From assembly GCF_017726655.1 (NCBI RefSeq), contig NZ_CP072309.1, forward strand, positions 489,501 to 553,500: DNA of 64,000 bases, in the 5' to 3' direction. Below, piece after piece: positions 9,705 through 17,820 of the stretch; within the stretch, counting starts at the first letter, position 1, and the number at the start of each line of letters is the position of its first letter. The notes beneath the pieces were generated by a model. That model saw nothing but the letters and a program-made list of their open reading frames with translations, was not told where the DNA came from and searched no databases. This stretch comes from Agrobacterium tumefaciens. GTDB taxonomy: Bacteria; Pseudomonadota; Alphaproteobacteria; Rhizobiales; Rhizobiaceae. The translations under genes were made by a program, and so were the position numbers.

Positions 9705-9994
9705 TCTTTCCCCGTCGCTTTGGGGCCGCAGACATCAAAGTGCCAGCCACCTCCCAAGCGTTCTTTTGCTCATGCTTAAACAGAGCCATGGAGCGAAGCA
9801 ATGGGCCGCTGGAGAGTGGCAAGCGAAAACTGTGCAAATTTATCTAGACATAACGAAAATGTGATCGACACCGTCCCGATTTCGGTTGCCGTCGCCTTGA
9901 CGACTTGAATTGGCGCGCCCCCGGAAATCCAAGGGTATTGTCAGCCGGCAACGGGGAGCGGCCACCAAAATATTTCTGCGAAGAGAAGTCCAGA
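9705..9994. other. Intergenic region, promoter side of the peptidase-transporter operon
   Basis: No convincing gene. It should hold the leftward promoter for the M24 peptidase operon at its left side and the 3' end of the small RNA at its right side. No clear operator palindrome was seen. Confidence 0.5.
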
Positions 9995-10118
9995 AAAGGA
10001 AAAAGCCTGCCGCGGGAGGAGGTGCGGCAGGCTTCAAACTTGATCGGTGATTGGGAGGAGGAGTACCACCGATCCACATCGAGCGACGCTGGGAGGAGGA
10101 GTGCGTCGCTTCGATGAT
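9995..10118 (-). ncRNA. Three-hairpin small RNA with anti-Shine-Dalgarno loops (alpha-r14/NfeR1-like, 'cuckoo'-type)
   Basis: On the minus strand three consecutive hairpins occur: 10115-10078, 10074-10042 and 10034-10003. Their stems are about 12, 8 and 11 bp. Each loop displays CUCCUCCC (CCUCCUCCC in the third), which is complementary to the ribosome-binding site. The third stem is followed by TTTTTCCTTTT and acts as an intrinsic terminator. A TATATT -10 box at 10127-10122 places the 5' end near 10115, giving a transcript of about 120 nt. This matches the known rhizobial alpha-r14 family (S. meliloti NfeR1) and related alphaproteobacterial CUCCUCCC RNAs, which block translation by pairing with GGGAGGA-type sites. 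The targets here are inferred. Confidence 0.87.
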
Positions 10119-10121
10119 TGG

Positions 10122-10208
10122 AATATAGCGGTTCCTGCGATTTTTAACAGAGCAAGTCTCGCAATGCAGCATTGCAAATCTGCATAGCTCCCCGAATCTT
10201 GCTCTGTT
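10122..10208 (-). promoter_or_regulatory. Promoter and nested inverted repeats upstream of the small RNA
   Basis: The -10 box TATATT (10127-10122) has only a poor -35 match, which suggests activation. A 15-bp palindrome GCAATGC-A-GCATTGC lies at 10161-10175, about -46 to -60 from the predicted start, a classic activator position. It is enclosed by an 11-bp inverted repeat, AACAGAGCAAG (10146-10156) and CTTGCTCTGTT (10198-10208). A LysR-type activator would fit this geometry, but none is encoded nearby. The outer repeat could also act as a transcript hairpin after the serine dehydrogenase gene. Confidence 0.55.
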
Positions 10209-10235
10209 TTTCAGCACACATCGTTCAGCGGGACA

Positions 10236-10985
10236 TCAGCTTTCGCGGTAGACCTGGAAACCGGCAAAGGACTGGTTGACTGGCATCAGCTCCAGGCTGT
10301 TGATATTGATGTGTTTTGGCTGTGAAGCCACCCAGTAGATCGTGTTGGCGATATCCTCGGACGTAATCGGGTTAACGCCCTTGTAGAGATTGTCCGACGC
10401 TTCCTGGTTTCCACCGGTGCGCACCAGCGTGAATTCGGTTTCACACATGCCGGGCTCAATCGACGTTACGCGCACGCCCTTTCCATGCAGGTCAGAACGC
10501 AGGCCCAGCGAAAACTGGCGCAGGAAAGCCTTCGTCCCGCCGTAAACATTGCCGCCCGTATACGGATAATGCGCGGCGACCGAGGCAAGATTGACGACAA
10601 TGCCCTTGCGCTCAATCAGCGTTGGCAAAAGATGATGGGTGATGTTGAGCAGACCGGTGATGTTGGTGTCGACCATCGTCTGCCAGTCTTTCAGCGGCAC
10701 CTGCGGCGCGGGCGCGGTGCCGAGAGCAAGACCCGCATTGTTGACGAGAATGTCGATGCCCTTGAATTCCTCCGGCAAAGCCGCCAACGCCTCTTCGGTC
10801 GCCGGTTGATCGGTAATGTCAAAGGCTGCCCCATGGAATGCGGACCCGAGTTCTGCCGATAGGGCCTCCAGCCTTTCCGCCCGCCGGCCGGTGCCAATGA
10901 CCTTCCAGCCTTCCTTGACGAAACGCCGGGCCGTCGCCTGGCCAAAACCGGATGTCGCGCCGGTTATAAGGATGGTGCCGCTCAT
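10236..10985 (-). CDS. sdh: Serine 3-dehydrogenase (NADP-dependent short-chain dehydrogenase)
   Basis: SDR enzyme of 249 aa that oxidises L-serine and related 3-hydroxy acids at C3 with NADP+, giving 2-aminomalonate semialdehyde. The cofactor motif TGATSGFG (residues 8-15), NNAG near residue 85 and the catalytic S...YGGTK set are visible. The sequence agrees with the characterised Agrobacterium serine dehydrogenase as I recall it; the E. coli counterpart is YdfG. It overlaps the upstream deoxyribosyltransferase gene by four bases, so the two are co-transcribed. Confidence 0.88.
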   Translation of the reverse strand: MSGTILITGATSGFGQATARRFVKEGWKVIGTGRRAERLEALSAELGSAFHGAAFDITDQPATEEALAALPEEFKGIDILVNNAGLALGTAPAPQVPLKDWQTMVDTNITGLLNITHHLLPTLIERKGIVVNLASVAAHYPYTGGNVYGGTKAFLRQFSLGLRSDLHGKGVRVTSIEPGMCETEFTLVRTGGNQEASDNLYKGVNPITSEDIANTIYWVASQPKHININSLELMPVNQSFAGFQVYRES

Positions 10986-11593
10986 GATGATGCCTCCACA
11001 TTCGTTTTTTCAGGATAGGTTTCAGTCAGCAATCTTTGGGCTGCCACTGCAAGGCAGCGTCTATACGCTTCGAGATCCGTATACAGCGCCTCTTCTGCGG
11101 CATCGCCAACAATAACAACCCCGCCCCGGCGCAGGATGCCGCCGTGCAGCATGAGATTGTCGACCATGTCGAAATTTTCGATGGATAGCCCGTCCGGTCC
11201 GCGATACCGCCCCATTTCATCCATCGTGGCAACATCGTTGTAATGCGCCTTGATACGCGAGAAATGGTTAGCGGCGACATTGGTGTAAGCGAAAACCGGC
11301 TTACCCAGCGCGCACATGAAACCAAGCTCGTAGCTTGTGCCGGTATCGGCGGCGATCCCGCGAAAGGGCGTGAGATTGGCAATCACCGCATCGGCCTCGA
11401 GCATCATCCGCTCGTCCACTTCGTTGATATTGCAGCCGTGGCCGATCCTGGTATCCGCCGGCGGTATTTGCAAATCACCTGGAGAGAGCGGCGTAAACCC
11501 GGCTTCCCGGGCGAGCGCTGCCTTGAGGTCAAGCATCTCACGCGCATTCGGGAGGAAAACTTCCGGGCCAGCGAGATAGATTTTCTTTGTCAT
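10982..11593 (-). CDS. Nucleoside 2-deoxyribosyltransferase family protein
   Basis: Transfers or hydrolyses the deoxyribose bond of nucleosides or nucleotides in the cytoplasm. The family start MTKKIYLAGPEVFLPNA and the active-site region with TGTSYELGFMCALGKPVFAY around residues 92-111 are present. The catalytic glutamate is in YELG. Length (203 aa) is typical or a little long. I chose ATG 11593 because the family begins there; an ATG 15 bp upstream is possible, and neither has a clear Shine-Dalgarno sequence. It overlaps sdh by ATGA. DNPH1-like nucleotide hydrolase activity is an alternative. Confidence 0.82.
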   Translation of the reverse strand: MTKKIYLAGPEVFLPNAREMLDLKAALAREAGFTPLSPGDLQIPPADTRIGHGCNINEVDERMMLEADAVIANLTPFRGIAADTGTSYELGFMCALGKPVFAYTNVAANHFSRIKAHYNDVATMDEMGRYRGPDGLSIENFDMVDNLMLHGGILRRGGVVIVGDAAEEALYTDLEAYRRCLAVAAQRLLTETYPEKTNVEASS

Positions 11594-11753
11594 GGGGAAT
11601 TCATGCAATCTGAAGGAAGGAATGTGTTGAACCTAACCCGGGCTCTTTCGCAAAGGCAAGCCGATGAAGGGCGGAAACCGCCCATAAACAGTATCGCCCC
11701 GATGCCCTTTGCGTTATAGCCGGTTCGACAGACAGGAAAATTCGGAGCAAGAC

Positions 11754-12380
11754 ATGGCAGCCACCATCCGCTACCACGAGGGCGATATTTCCGCCGAAGA
11801 TGCCGCCCGTTACACCGGTGCCATCGCCATCGATACGGAAACGCTGGGGCTGGTGCCGCGCCGCGACCGTCTCTGCGTCGTCCAGCTTTCACCGGGCGAT
11901 GGCACGGCTGACGTCATCCGCATTGCTGCCGGCCAGACGGAGGCCCCGAACCTCGTCCGAATGCTGGCCGACCCCGCCCATCAGAAGATTTTTCACTATG
12001 GCCGTTTCGATATCGCCGTTCTGTTCCATACGTTCGGGGTCACGACCACGCCGGTCTTCTGCACCAAGATCGCGTCGCGTCTCTGCCGCACCTATACGGA
12101 TCGGCACGGGCTGAAGGACAACCTCAAGGAAATGCTGGAAGTCGATATCTCCAAGGCCCAGCAATCCTCCGACTGGGCGGCGGAGACCCTGTCGCCAGCA
12201 CAGCTCGAATATGCCGCCTCCGACGTGCTTTATCTGCACGCACTACGTGACAAGCTGACCGCGCGCCTCATCCGTGACGGCCGCATCGATCATGCCGACG
12301 CCTGTTTTGCCTTCCTGCCGACCCGCTCCAAGCTTGATCTTCTCGGTTGGGACGAAACGGATATTTTCGCCCATAGTTGA
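11754..12380 (+). CDS. rnd: Short ribonuclease D-type 3'-5' exonuclease
   Basis: DEDDy exonuclease of 208 aa. Visible catalytic residues are D and E in IAIDTETLGL (about residues 21-30), D in YGRFDIAVL, and Y and D in the third motif (YAASDVLYLHALRD). It lacks the HRDC domains of full-length RNase D, as is usual for the second, short RNase D copy of Rhizobiales. It probably trims structured RNA 3' ends. A GGAG precedes ATG 11754; an in-frame start at 11709 lacks one. Confidence 0.87.
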   Translation: MAATIRYHEGDISAEDAARYTGAIAIDTETLGLVPRRDRLCVVQLSPGDGTADVIRIAAGQTEAPNLVRMLADPAHQKIFHYGRFDIAVLFHTFGVTTTPVFCTKIASRLCRTYTDRHGLKDNLKEMLEVDISKAQQSSDWAAETLSPAQLEYAASDVLYLHALRDKLTARLIRDGRIDHADACFAFLPTRSKLDLLGWDETDIFAHS

Positions 12381-12464
12381 GCGTCCCCAGCCTGTGTTTA
12401 AGGTCTGATTTACCAGAACTGCCTATTCTCGGCTGCAACTTTGGGCAGCCGGGAACCGTGAAGG

Positions 12465-13697
12465 ATGATCACTCCGCTACAGCAGACAGCGGGTATTGCT
12501 GTCAGCGACCTCATGCGGTCGATGGTGGAAGCCATAGAGGACCGCCGGCGCGAAGAGCAGGAAAAGGCGAACGGCACCAAAAGGGATGATGCGGTCAAGA
12601 CCCAGCCGCAGCCGGACAAAAGCCATCGTATCGCCAACGAAAAGATCAGTGCCTATCTGTTCGGTTTCATGAAACAGGACCCGAACGCATTCGCATCCCT
12701 TGTCTCCCGCTTTTCCTCCGCCCTTGGCGTCACACAGGAAGCCGATGAATCAAGCTTCTCCTTCGCGCGGCGGCTTCAGGACGCCCTCACCCTGACCACG
12801 AGTTTCAGCAAAACCGACGCGCAGGGAAAAGCCGCGACGATTTCTCTGAAATCCTTCGGCGTTTCGGAGGCGCAGGTTGTGGACGTGCTGAACAACGGTA
12901 TCACTGCCAAGACCGATGCCATGGCTGCTCTCGCCGCCCGCATCGCAAAGCGCGCGGGATTGACGGGTCAGGAGGAGAATTTCGGCGCGCAGATGTCGAC
13001 GGTCATCATGGCCATGCGTGCAACCTTGCCGAAAAACGACACCGAGCTCGAAGAGGTCACGGGGCTCAAGGAACTCGGCATTTCGGCAAAACAGATGATC
13101 GCTGCTATCGCGAACCCCTATGGGGACGAGGCGCGCGCGGTGAAAAATGCCCTGAACGAGCAGGTGCAGGGCACGCAATTCATGACGCGGGAGACGTTGA
13201 AGATTATCCAGCGCCTTGAAGATGTCGCCGATCCGAAGACCAAAGAGGAGCTGCAAGCCGAACGCGGCAAGGAAGAGATTGGCGAAATCAACGATGCCGA
13301 AGTCAAGGCCGAGCGCGAGGAGGAAATCAAGGCGCTCAATGCGCAGGGCAAGCTTGAGGACGTGCAGGAGCTTCAGGATGTCGTGAAGGAGCACATCGAT
13401 GCTTCCATGGACAAAAAGGCAGACGGCACCAACAAGCAGAAGCCGAGCGATCCCTTGCCTGAAACGACGCTCATCTCCGTATTAGCAGCGACATCGAAGG
13501 AAGACACCGCTCCAACTGAAAACCAAGATGAGCCGGCAAAGGCAAAAGCGGCGGCCGAAAGTCCAGCTGACGTGGAAAATGATGCTGAAGAACTGCTTAA
13601 AGCGCAGGCGGTTGTTAATGACGCCCGCGCCGCCATTCTGCCGATCTCGATCGATGACAATGGGCTTTACGAACTGCTGAAGAAAAAGGCGGCATGA
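12465..13697 (+). CDS. Protein of unknown function with acidic coiled-coil region and DDNGLY tail
   Basis: Not recognised. 410 aa, soluble, no signal peptide or membrane segment. Residues 1-45 are a charged helix. Residues about 60-250 look like a helical folded domain with alternating hydrophobic residues. Residues 265-310 are rich in E, K and A (coiled-coil-like). Residues 315-385 are low complexity. The end reads ISIDDNGLYELLKKKAA. The next gene ends with the same SDDNGLY-type motif, also exactly eight residues before its stop. Same strand as the next two unknown genes, 48 bp apart. The Shine-Dalgarno sequence AAGGATG lies directly ahead of the ATG. Confidence 0.7.
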   Translation: MITPLQQTAGIAVSDLMRSMVEAIEDRRREEQEKANGTKRDDAVKTQPQPDKSHRIANEKISAYLFGFMKQDPNAFASLVSRFSSALGVTQEADESSFSFARRLQDALTLTTSFSKTDAQGKAATISLKSFGVSEAQVVDVLNNGITAKTDAMAALAARIAKRAGLTGQEENFGAQMSTVIMAMRATLPKNDTELEEVTGLKELGISAKQMIAAIANPYGDEARAVKNALNEQVQGTQFMTRETLKIIQRLEDVADPKTKEELQAERGKEEIGEINDAEVKAEREEEIKALNAQGKLEDVQELQDVVKEHIDASMDKKADGTNKQKPSDPLPETTLISVLAATSKEDTAPTENQDEPAKAKAAAESPADVENDAEELLKAQAVVNDARAAILPISIDDNGLYELLKKKAA

Positions 13698-13745
13698 CTG
13701 CCGTTCGGACCATTCCCTTGAGCGAAACATGATGTGAGTTCAGAC

Positions 13746-14054
13746 ATGACCGATATTCCCGGCTTGCCCGGCGAGGTCCTTTACGACGATGAGCACAATG
13801 TGGCGCAAGCCCTGCTATCCATGGCCACCCCGCCGCTTGTTCCCGACGACGCGACCATTGCTGCAGCCGCCGACGAGGAGCAACCCATATCCACGGTGGA
13901 GAGGCGGCCGGAGCGCAGCCTGCCCATGGCGAGTTGGCTTGATGCCATGCCACCGGTTTCGTACAAAGCTCCTTCAAGCGACGCGGACCATATTTCCTCG
14001 GTGAATTCCGACGATAACGGCCTCTATCGCATGTTCATCGGCGTCTCTCCCTGA
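13746..14054 (+). CDS. Small protein of unknown function with DDNGLY tail
   Basis: Not recognised. 102 aa, acidic and probably mostly disordered, with a conserved-looking core GEVLYDDEHNVAQALLSMA and SWLDAMPPVSY. The C-terminus NSDDNGLYRMFIGVSP repeats the tail of the preceding protein, with DDNGLY again followed by eight residues. A GTG at 13734 is an alternative start; neither start has a strong ribosome-binding site. Tail sharing suggests that the neighbouring proteins meet the same partner or export route (inference). Confidence 0.6.
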   Translation: MTDIPGLPGEVLYDDEHNVAQALLSMATPPLVPDDATIAAAADEEQPISTVERRPERSLPMASWLDAMPPVSYKAPSSDADHISSVNSDDNGLYRMFIGVSP

Positions 14055-14108
14055 CGGCGCGGGGCCGGTTAGCCAAATCTTAACAGTTGCAAGCCAGGAT
14101 TGAACCAG

Positions 14109-14183
14109 ATGATTCTGTATGCGCTGGAACCGATGACGCGGGCAGAGACGCATACGGCGCTCCCGCATGAGCGGGCGAGATGA
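14109..14183 (+). CDS. Possible small ORF (24 aa) of unknown function
   Basis: ATG 14109 is preceded by AGGA at nine bases and reads MILYALEPMTRAETHTALPH to the stop at 14181-14183. The stop overlaps the next small ORF as ATGA, the pattern of translationally coupled genes. It could be a leader peptide, part of a frameshifted gene, or chance. Confidence 0.25.
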   Translation: MILYALEPMTRAETHTALPHERAR

Positions 14184-14287
14184 CACCTGTACATCACCGG
14201 CGCGGCGATTTCTCACCATTCGAGCCAGATGCGGATCACGAAGCCAATGGGGATTGGCTTCTCGCAGCCAGCGGCGGCCACCGATAG
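14180..14287 (+). CDS. Possible small ORF (35 aa) of unknown function
   Basis: Starts in the ATGA overlap with the preceding small ORF and ends 14 bases before the gene at 14302. The acidic, protein-like stretch DFSPFEPDADHEANGDW is unlike a random frame. It may be a coupled micro-protein or a decayed 5' part of a neighbouring gene. Confidence 0.28.
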   Translation: MTPVHHRRGDFSPFEPDADHEANGDWLLAASGGHR

Positions 14288-14301
14288 GAACGGAGCGCAG
14301 C

Positions 14302-15858
14302 ATGTTACCGCCTGTACCGAAAATCGCCGCAGCCGACGCCGCCAATGGTACCACCGTTTTGGTGACCACGCGCACGCCGGTGAAAGAAATCGTGCCGACA
14401 CGGATGGGCGATCCTGCCCCTGAAACCAGTGGCAGCCTCTTCGCCCGGGCCGCCGTCGCCTCGCTCACCGGCGAATTTCAGCTATCCCGCAGCACTGCTG
14501 TTCTGGCAGAAGCGCTGGGCAAGCTTATGAACCTGCCACGCCGGGACGGCGAGGCTATCCAGACCTACGTGACGCGACTGACGGAGGCGCTCCGCGCCCT
14601 GCCAGCATCGCAGCGGCTGGCATTGGAACAACAGGTCGGCAAGGCGCTGCAGGGTTTGACCCTGACAATGCTCGCCGAAATTCTCAAACAGCCGACGGGG
14701 CCGGATGCTGCCCGTTTGGCGCTGCTGATAGAGCTTTCCCGATCCAAGGGTGCGGATTTGGCGGCCAGGGCCGCGGTTTCATTCTATCAGCAGAACAACG
14801 CGGCTCATTCCGAGACGACCGCTGCACCGCCCAACCAGCCGAGACAACAGACAGCACCAAATCAGACTATCGAACCCCGCCCATCCTTCGCCCCCACAGC
14901 GCCGGCGGCGAACGCCGCAGGCGCCACCAAACTTCTTCCCATGCTCATCGGCCCGCTCGTCCTCAGTGGCGCAGCGGTGAAAGCAACGGTCGCGGCTCTG
15001 ACTACACCGCCCGAATTTCGCACCACAAAGCAAGTCGTACTGGCCCACACGGATGAGGTGCCGAGCAGTATCGCCAAACCGGATGGACGGGCGAACGACG
15101 CCGCACGTCCGCTTCCGCCGCAAGCCGGCGGCGGGGCGAAGGAGATGTCAGGTGACAACCGTCTGCCAAACTTGCCCCGCATCGACAATGGTGAAACGCG
15201 CCCTGCCGTTGCGCATCGGGAATTGGCCAAGACCGATTCGAAGGAAACCCGCACGGGTGTCATCCCACCATCCGGTCCGCTGACGAAAGATGCCGAGACC
15301 ATAAACACCCTGTTGCTTGCGGCCGCAACAGGCAGGCTTCCGCTCAAGGCAGCCGTTCCGCAGCAGGCGCTGCCCGCGCCGCAAAGCGCTGCGCAACAGC
15401 AGTCTGACGATCAGGCCACGGAAAAAGCCGCCCTCGCAACGCCTACATCTCATCCCGTTGGCGACGAGACGGACGCTGCGGCCAATCGCCCGGAACCCCA
15501 GATGTCGCCGCGCGCGACACTCGACCCGGAAGCGAGAATGGCGATGCTGGAGCAATCGGCCTCGCAATCCCTGCTCGCCGCGGCTCTTGCGAAAGACGGC
15601 ACGCCACTACCAATCGTCGCCTACCCGCCAGCGGATGAGGACTACGAATCGGAAACGCCACCGCGGGGTGGTGGACCGTTTTCAGAGGAAGAGGCGGGAG
15701 AGGAAGCCGAGGCCGGGGCTGAGGATCCCGATAATCAGGAAGACAAGGAAGAACGCATCGCCGCCAATGACACGAGCGGGGAGCAGGTGAGCGGGTCCCC
15801 AGCAACGTCCGACGACAGTGCAGAAAACTATTACCTGAAGATGAGCGGCATGCTCTGA
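14302..15858 (+). CDS. Large Ala/Pro-rich protein of unknown function
   Basis: Not recognised. 518 aa, no signal peptide or membrane segment. Residues about 45-170 form a helical folded domain (LTGEFQLSRSTAVLAEALGK, then helices to residue 150). The middle, about 175-400, is Ala/Pro/Thr-rich and likely disordered. Residues 440-510 are strongly acidic. The end SAENYYLKMSGML loosely resembles the DDNGLY tails of the two preceding proteins. A long low-complexity middle recalls flagellar hook-length or secreted adaptor proteins, but I see no diagnostic motif. GGAG stands eight bases before ATG 14302; an extension to 14167 lacks a site and overlaps the small ORFs. Confidence 0.65.
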   Translation: MLPPVPKIAAADAANGTTVLVTTRTPVKEIVPTRMGDPAPETSGSLFARAAVASLTGEFQLSRSTAVLAEALGKLMNLPRRDGEAIQTYVTRLTEALRALPASQRLALEQQVGKALQGLTLTMLAEILKQPTGPDAARLALLIELSRSKGADLAARAAVSFYQQNNAAHSETTAAPPNQPRQQTAPNQTIEPRPSFAPTAPAANAAGATKLLPMLIGPLVLSGAAVKATVAALTTPPEFRTTKQVVLAHTDEVPSSIAKPDGRANDAARPLPPQAGGGAKEMSGDNRLPNLPRIDNGETRPAVAHRELAKTDSKETRTGVIPPSGPLTKDAETINTLLLAAATGRLPLKAAVPQQALPAPQSAAQQQSDDQATEKAALATPTSHPVGDETDAAANRPEPQMSPRATLDPEARMAMLEQSASQSLLAAALAKDGTPLPIVAYPPADEDYESETPPRGGGPFSEEEAGEEAEAGAEDPDNQEDKEERIAANDTSGEQVSGSPATSDDSAENYYLKMSGML

Positions 15859-15894
15859 AAAGCGGCTCGTTACCCCCTAAGGATGAGTTGCAAG

Positions 15895-15927
15895 CAATAA
15901 AAAACCCGCCGGAAATTCCGGCGGGTT
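15895..15927 (-). terminator. Intrinsic terminator of rpsA
   Basis: On the minus strand AACCCGCCGGAA pairs with TTCCGGCGGGTT (12 bp, one-base loop, opening in practice to a tetraloop or larger) and is followed by TTTTTATT. It lies 24 bp after the rpsA stop. Confidence 0.9.
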
Positions 15928-15950
15928 CTTCAGTTCAACGATCTTGACGA

Positions 15951-17651
15951 TTATTCGCCGCGGTTCTTCAGAGCCGCGCCGAGGATGTCGCCGAGCGAAG
16001 CGCCCGAGTCGGAGGAACCGAACTGTGCGACTGCTTCCTTCTCTTCAGCAATTTCCAGAGCCTTGATCGAAAGCATGACCTTGCGGTCCTTCTTCGAGAA
16101 GTTGACGACGCGGGCGTCGACAACCTGGCCAACGGAGAAACGCTCAGGGCGCTGCTCGTCACGGTCACGGGAGAGATCAGCGCGACGGATGAACGAGGTG
16201 AGGTCTTCGTGGTTGACGAGCTTCACTTCGATGCCGCCATCGTTGACCGCGGTGACTTCAGCGGAAACGACTGCGTTCTTGCGCAGGTCGCCGGAAGAAG
16301 CGGCTTCGCCGACAGCGTCCTTGCCGAGCTGCTTGATGCCGAGCGAGATGCGTTCCTTCTCAACGTCAACGTCGAGAACGACAGCCTTAACGACGTCACC
16401 CTTGTTGTACTCTTCGATGACCTGCTCGCCCGGACGGTTCCAGTCGAGGTCCGACAGGTGAACCATGCCGTCGACATCGCCTTCGAGGCCAATGAACAGG
16501 CCGAATTCGGTCTTGTTCTTGACTTCGCCTTCGACTTCCGTGCCAGCCGGATGGCTGTAAGCGAACGCCTGCCACGGGTTTTCAAGCGTCTGCTTGAGAC
16601 CGAGCGAGATGCGGCGCTTGGACGGATCGACTTCGAGAACGACAACGTCAACTTCCTGGCTCGTGGACAGGATCTTGCCGGGGTGTACGTTCTTCTTGGT
16701 CCAGGACATTTCGGAGATGTGGATCAGGCCTTCGATGCCCGGCTCCAGCTCAACGAATGCACCGTAGTCGGTGATGTTCGTGACCGTACCGGAGATCTTC
16801 TTGCCAACCGGGTACTTGGCGGAGATGCCATCCCAAGGATCCGACTCGAGCTGCTTCATGCCGAGCGAGATACGGTGGGTTTCCTGGTTGATGCGGATGA
16901 TCTGAACCTTGACCTGCTGGCCAATGTTGAGGATTTCCGAAGGATGGTTGACGCGGCGCCATGCCATGTCGGTGACGTGCAGCAGGCCGTCGATGCCGCC
17001 GAGGTCGACGAACGCGCCGTAATCGGTGATGTTCTTGACGACGCCGTCAACAACCTGGCCTTCTTCGAGGTTCTGAACGATTTCAGAACGCTGCTCGGCA
17101 CGCGACTCTTCGAGAACCGTACGACGCGAAACGACGATGTTGCCGCGACGCTTGTCCATCTTGAGGATTTCGAAGGGCTGCGGGTTGTGCATCAGCGGGG
17201 TCACGTCGCGGATCGGACGGATGTCGACCTGCGAACGCGGAAGGAAGGCAACAGCGCCGTCCAGATCGACGGTGAAACCACCCTTGACCTGGTTGAAGAT
17301 AACGCCTTCGACGCGCTCGCCAGCTTCGAACTTGGCTTCGAGCTTGACCCAGCTTTCTTCACGACGAGCCTTTTCGCGCGAGAGAACAGCTTCGCCGAGA
17401 GCGTTTTCGATGCGCTCGACATACACTTCAACTTCGTCGCCGACCTTCAGCGTGCCGTCCTTGGACTTCGCGCCGAATTCCTTGAGCGGAACGCGACCTT
17501 CGACCTTGAGGCCGACGTCAACGATGGCGACGTCCTTCTCGATTGCCGTGACGATACCCTTGGCAACATAGCCTTCGGCAAGATCGTTAGAGGCAAAGGA
17601 TTCTTCGAGAAGCGCTGCGAAATCGTCGCGCGTGGGGGTAGATACTGACAT
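15951..17651 (-). CDS. rpsA: 30S ribosomal protein S1
   Basis: Binds mRNA on the small subunit and helps initiation. 566 aa, the standard length for alphaproteobacteria, with six S1 (OB-fold) repeats. Repeat signatures such as GVVKNITDYGAFVDLGGIDG and GTVTNITDYGAFVELEPG are clear. The start MSVSTPTRDDFAALLEE at 17651 has AGGAGA at optimal distance; longer in-frame starts run into the leader. cmk lies upstream on the same strand, the usual alphaproteobacterial order. A small hairpin (GCCTCTT/AAGAGGC, 17732-17746) stands in the leader. Confidence 0.97.
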   Translation of the reverse strand: MSVSTPTRDDFAALLEESFASNDLAEGYVAKGIVTAIEKDVAIVDVGLKVEGRVPLKEFGAKSKDGTLKVGDEVEVYVERIENALGEAVLSREKARREESWVKLEAKFEAGERVEGVIFNQVKGGFTVDLDGAVAFLPRSQVDIRPIRDVTPLMHNPQPFEILKMDKRRGNIVVSRRTVLEESRAEQRSEIVQNLEEGQVVDGVVKNITDYGAFVDLGGIDGLLHVTDMAWRRVNHPSEILNIGQQVKVQIIRINQETHRISLGMKQLESDPWDGISAKYPVGKKISGTVTNITDYGAFVELEPGIEGLIHISEMSWTKKNVHPGKILSTSQEVDVVVLEVDPSKRRISLGLKQTLENPWQAFAYSHPAGTEVEGEVKNKTEFGLFIGLEGDVDGMVHLSDLDWNRPGEQVIEEYNKGDVVKAVVLDVDVEKERISLGIKQLGKDAVGEAASSGDLRKNAVVSAEVTAVNDGGIEVKLVNHEDLTSFIRRADLSRDRDEQRPERFSVGQVVDARVVNFSKKDRKVMLSIKALEIAEEKEAVAQFGSSDSGASLGDILGAALKNRGE

Positions 17652-17820
17652 GAAATCTCCTGAATGCATCCGCACGGGGGCGAATACAAAGCGCCGGTGG
17701 GCTAGTGTTGTTGATACCCGAACCCATGCCCGCCTCTTCAAGAGGCTTTCCGGCGCAAGGACATGTCTTCAGGCAATTCCGGACTAAACGCAGATGGCGA
17801 CAAGCCGTTCCGCGAAAAAC

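Noticed and set aside
14302..15858. Assignment of the Ala/Pro-rich protein as flagellar hook-length control protein FliK
   Set aside because: Only the composition is similar. No conserved FliK C-terminal domain is seen and no flagellar gene is nearby.
16209..17648. A 479-codon open frame on the plus strand
   Set aside because: Antisense to the repeated S1 domains of rpsA; its own repeats mirror those.
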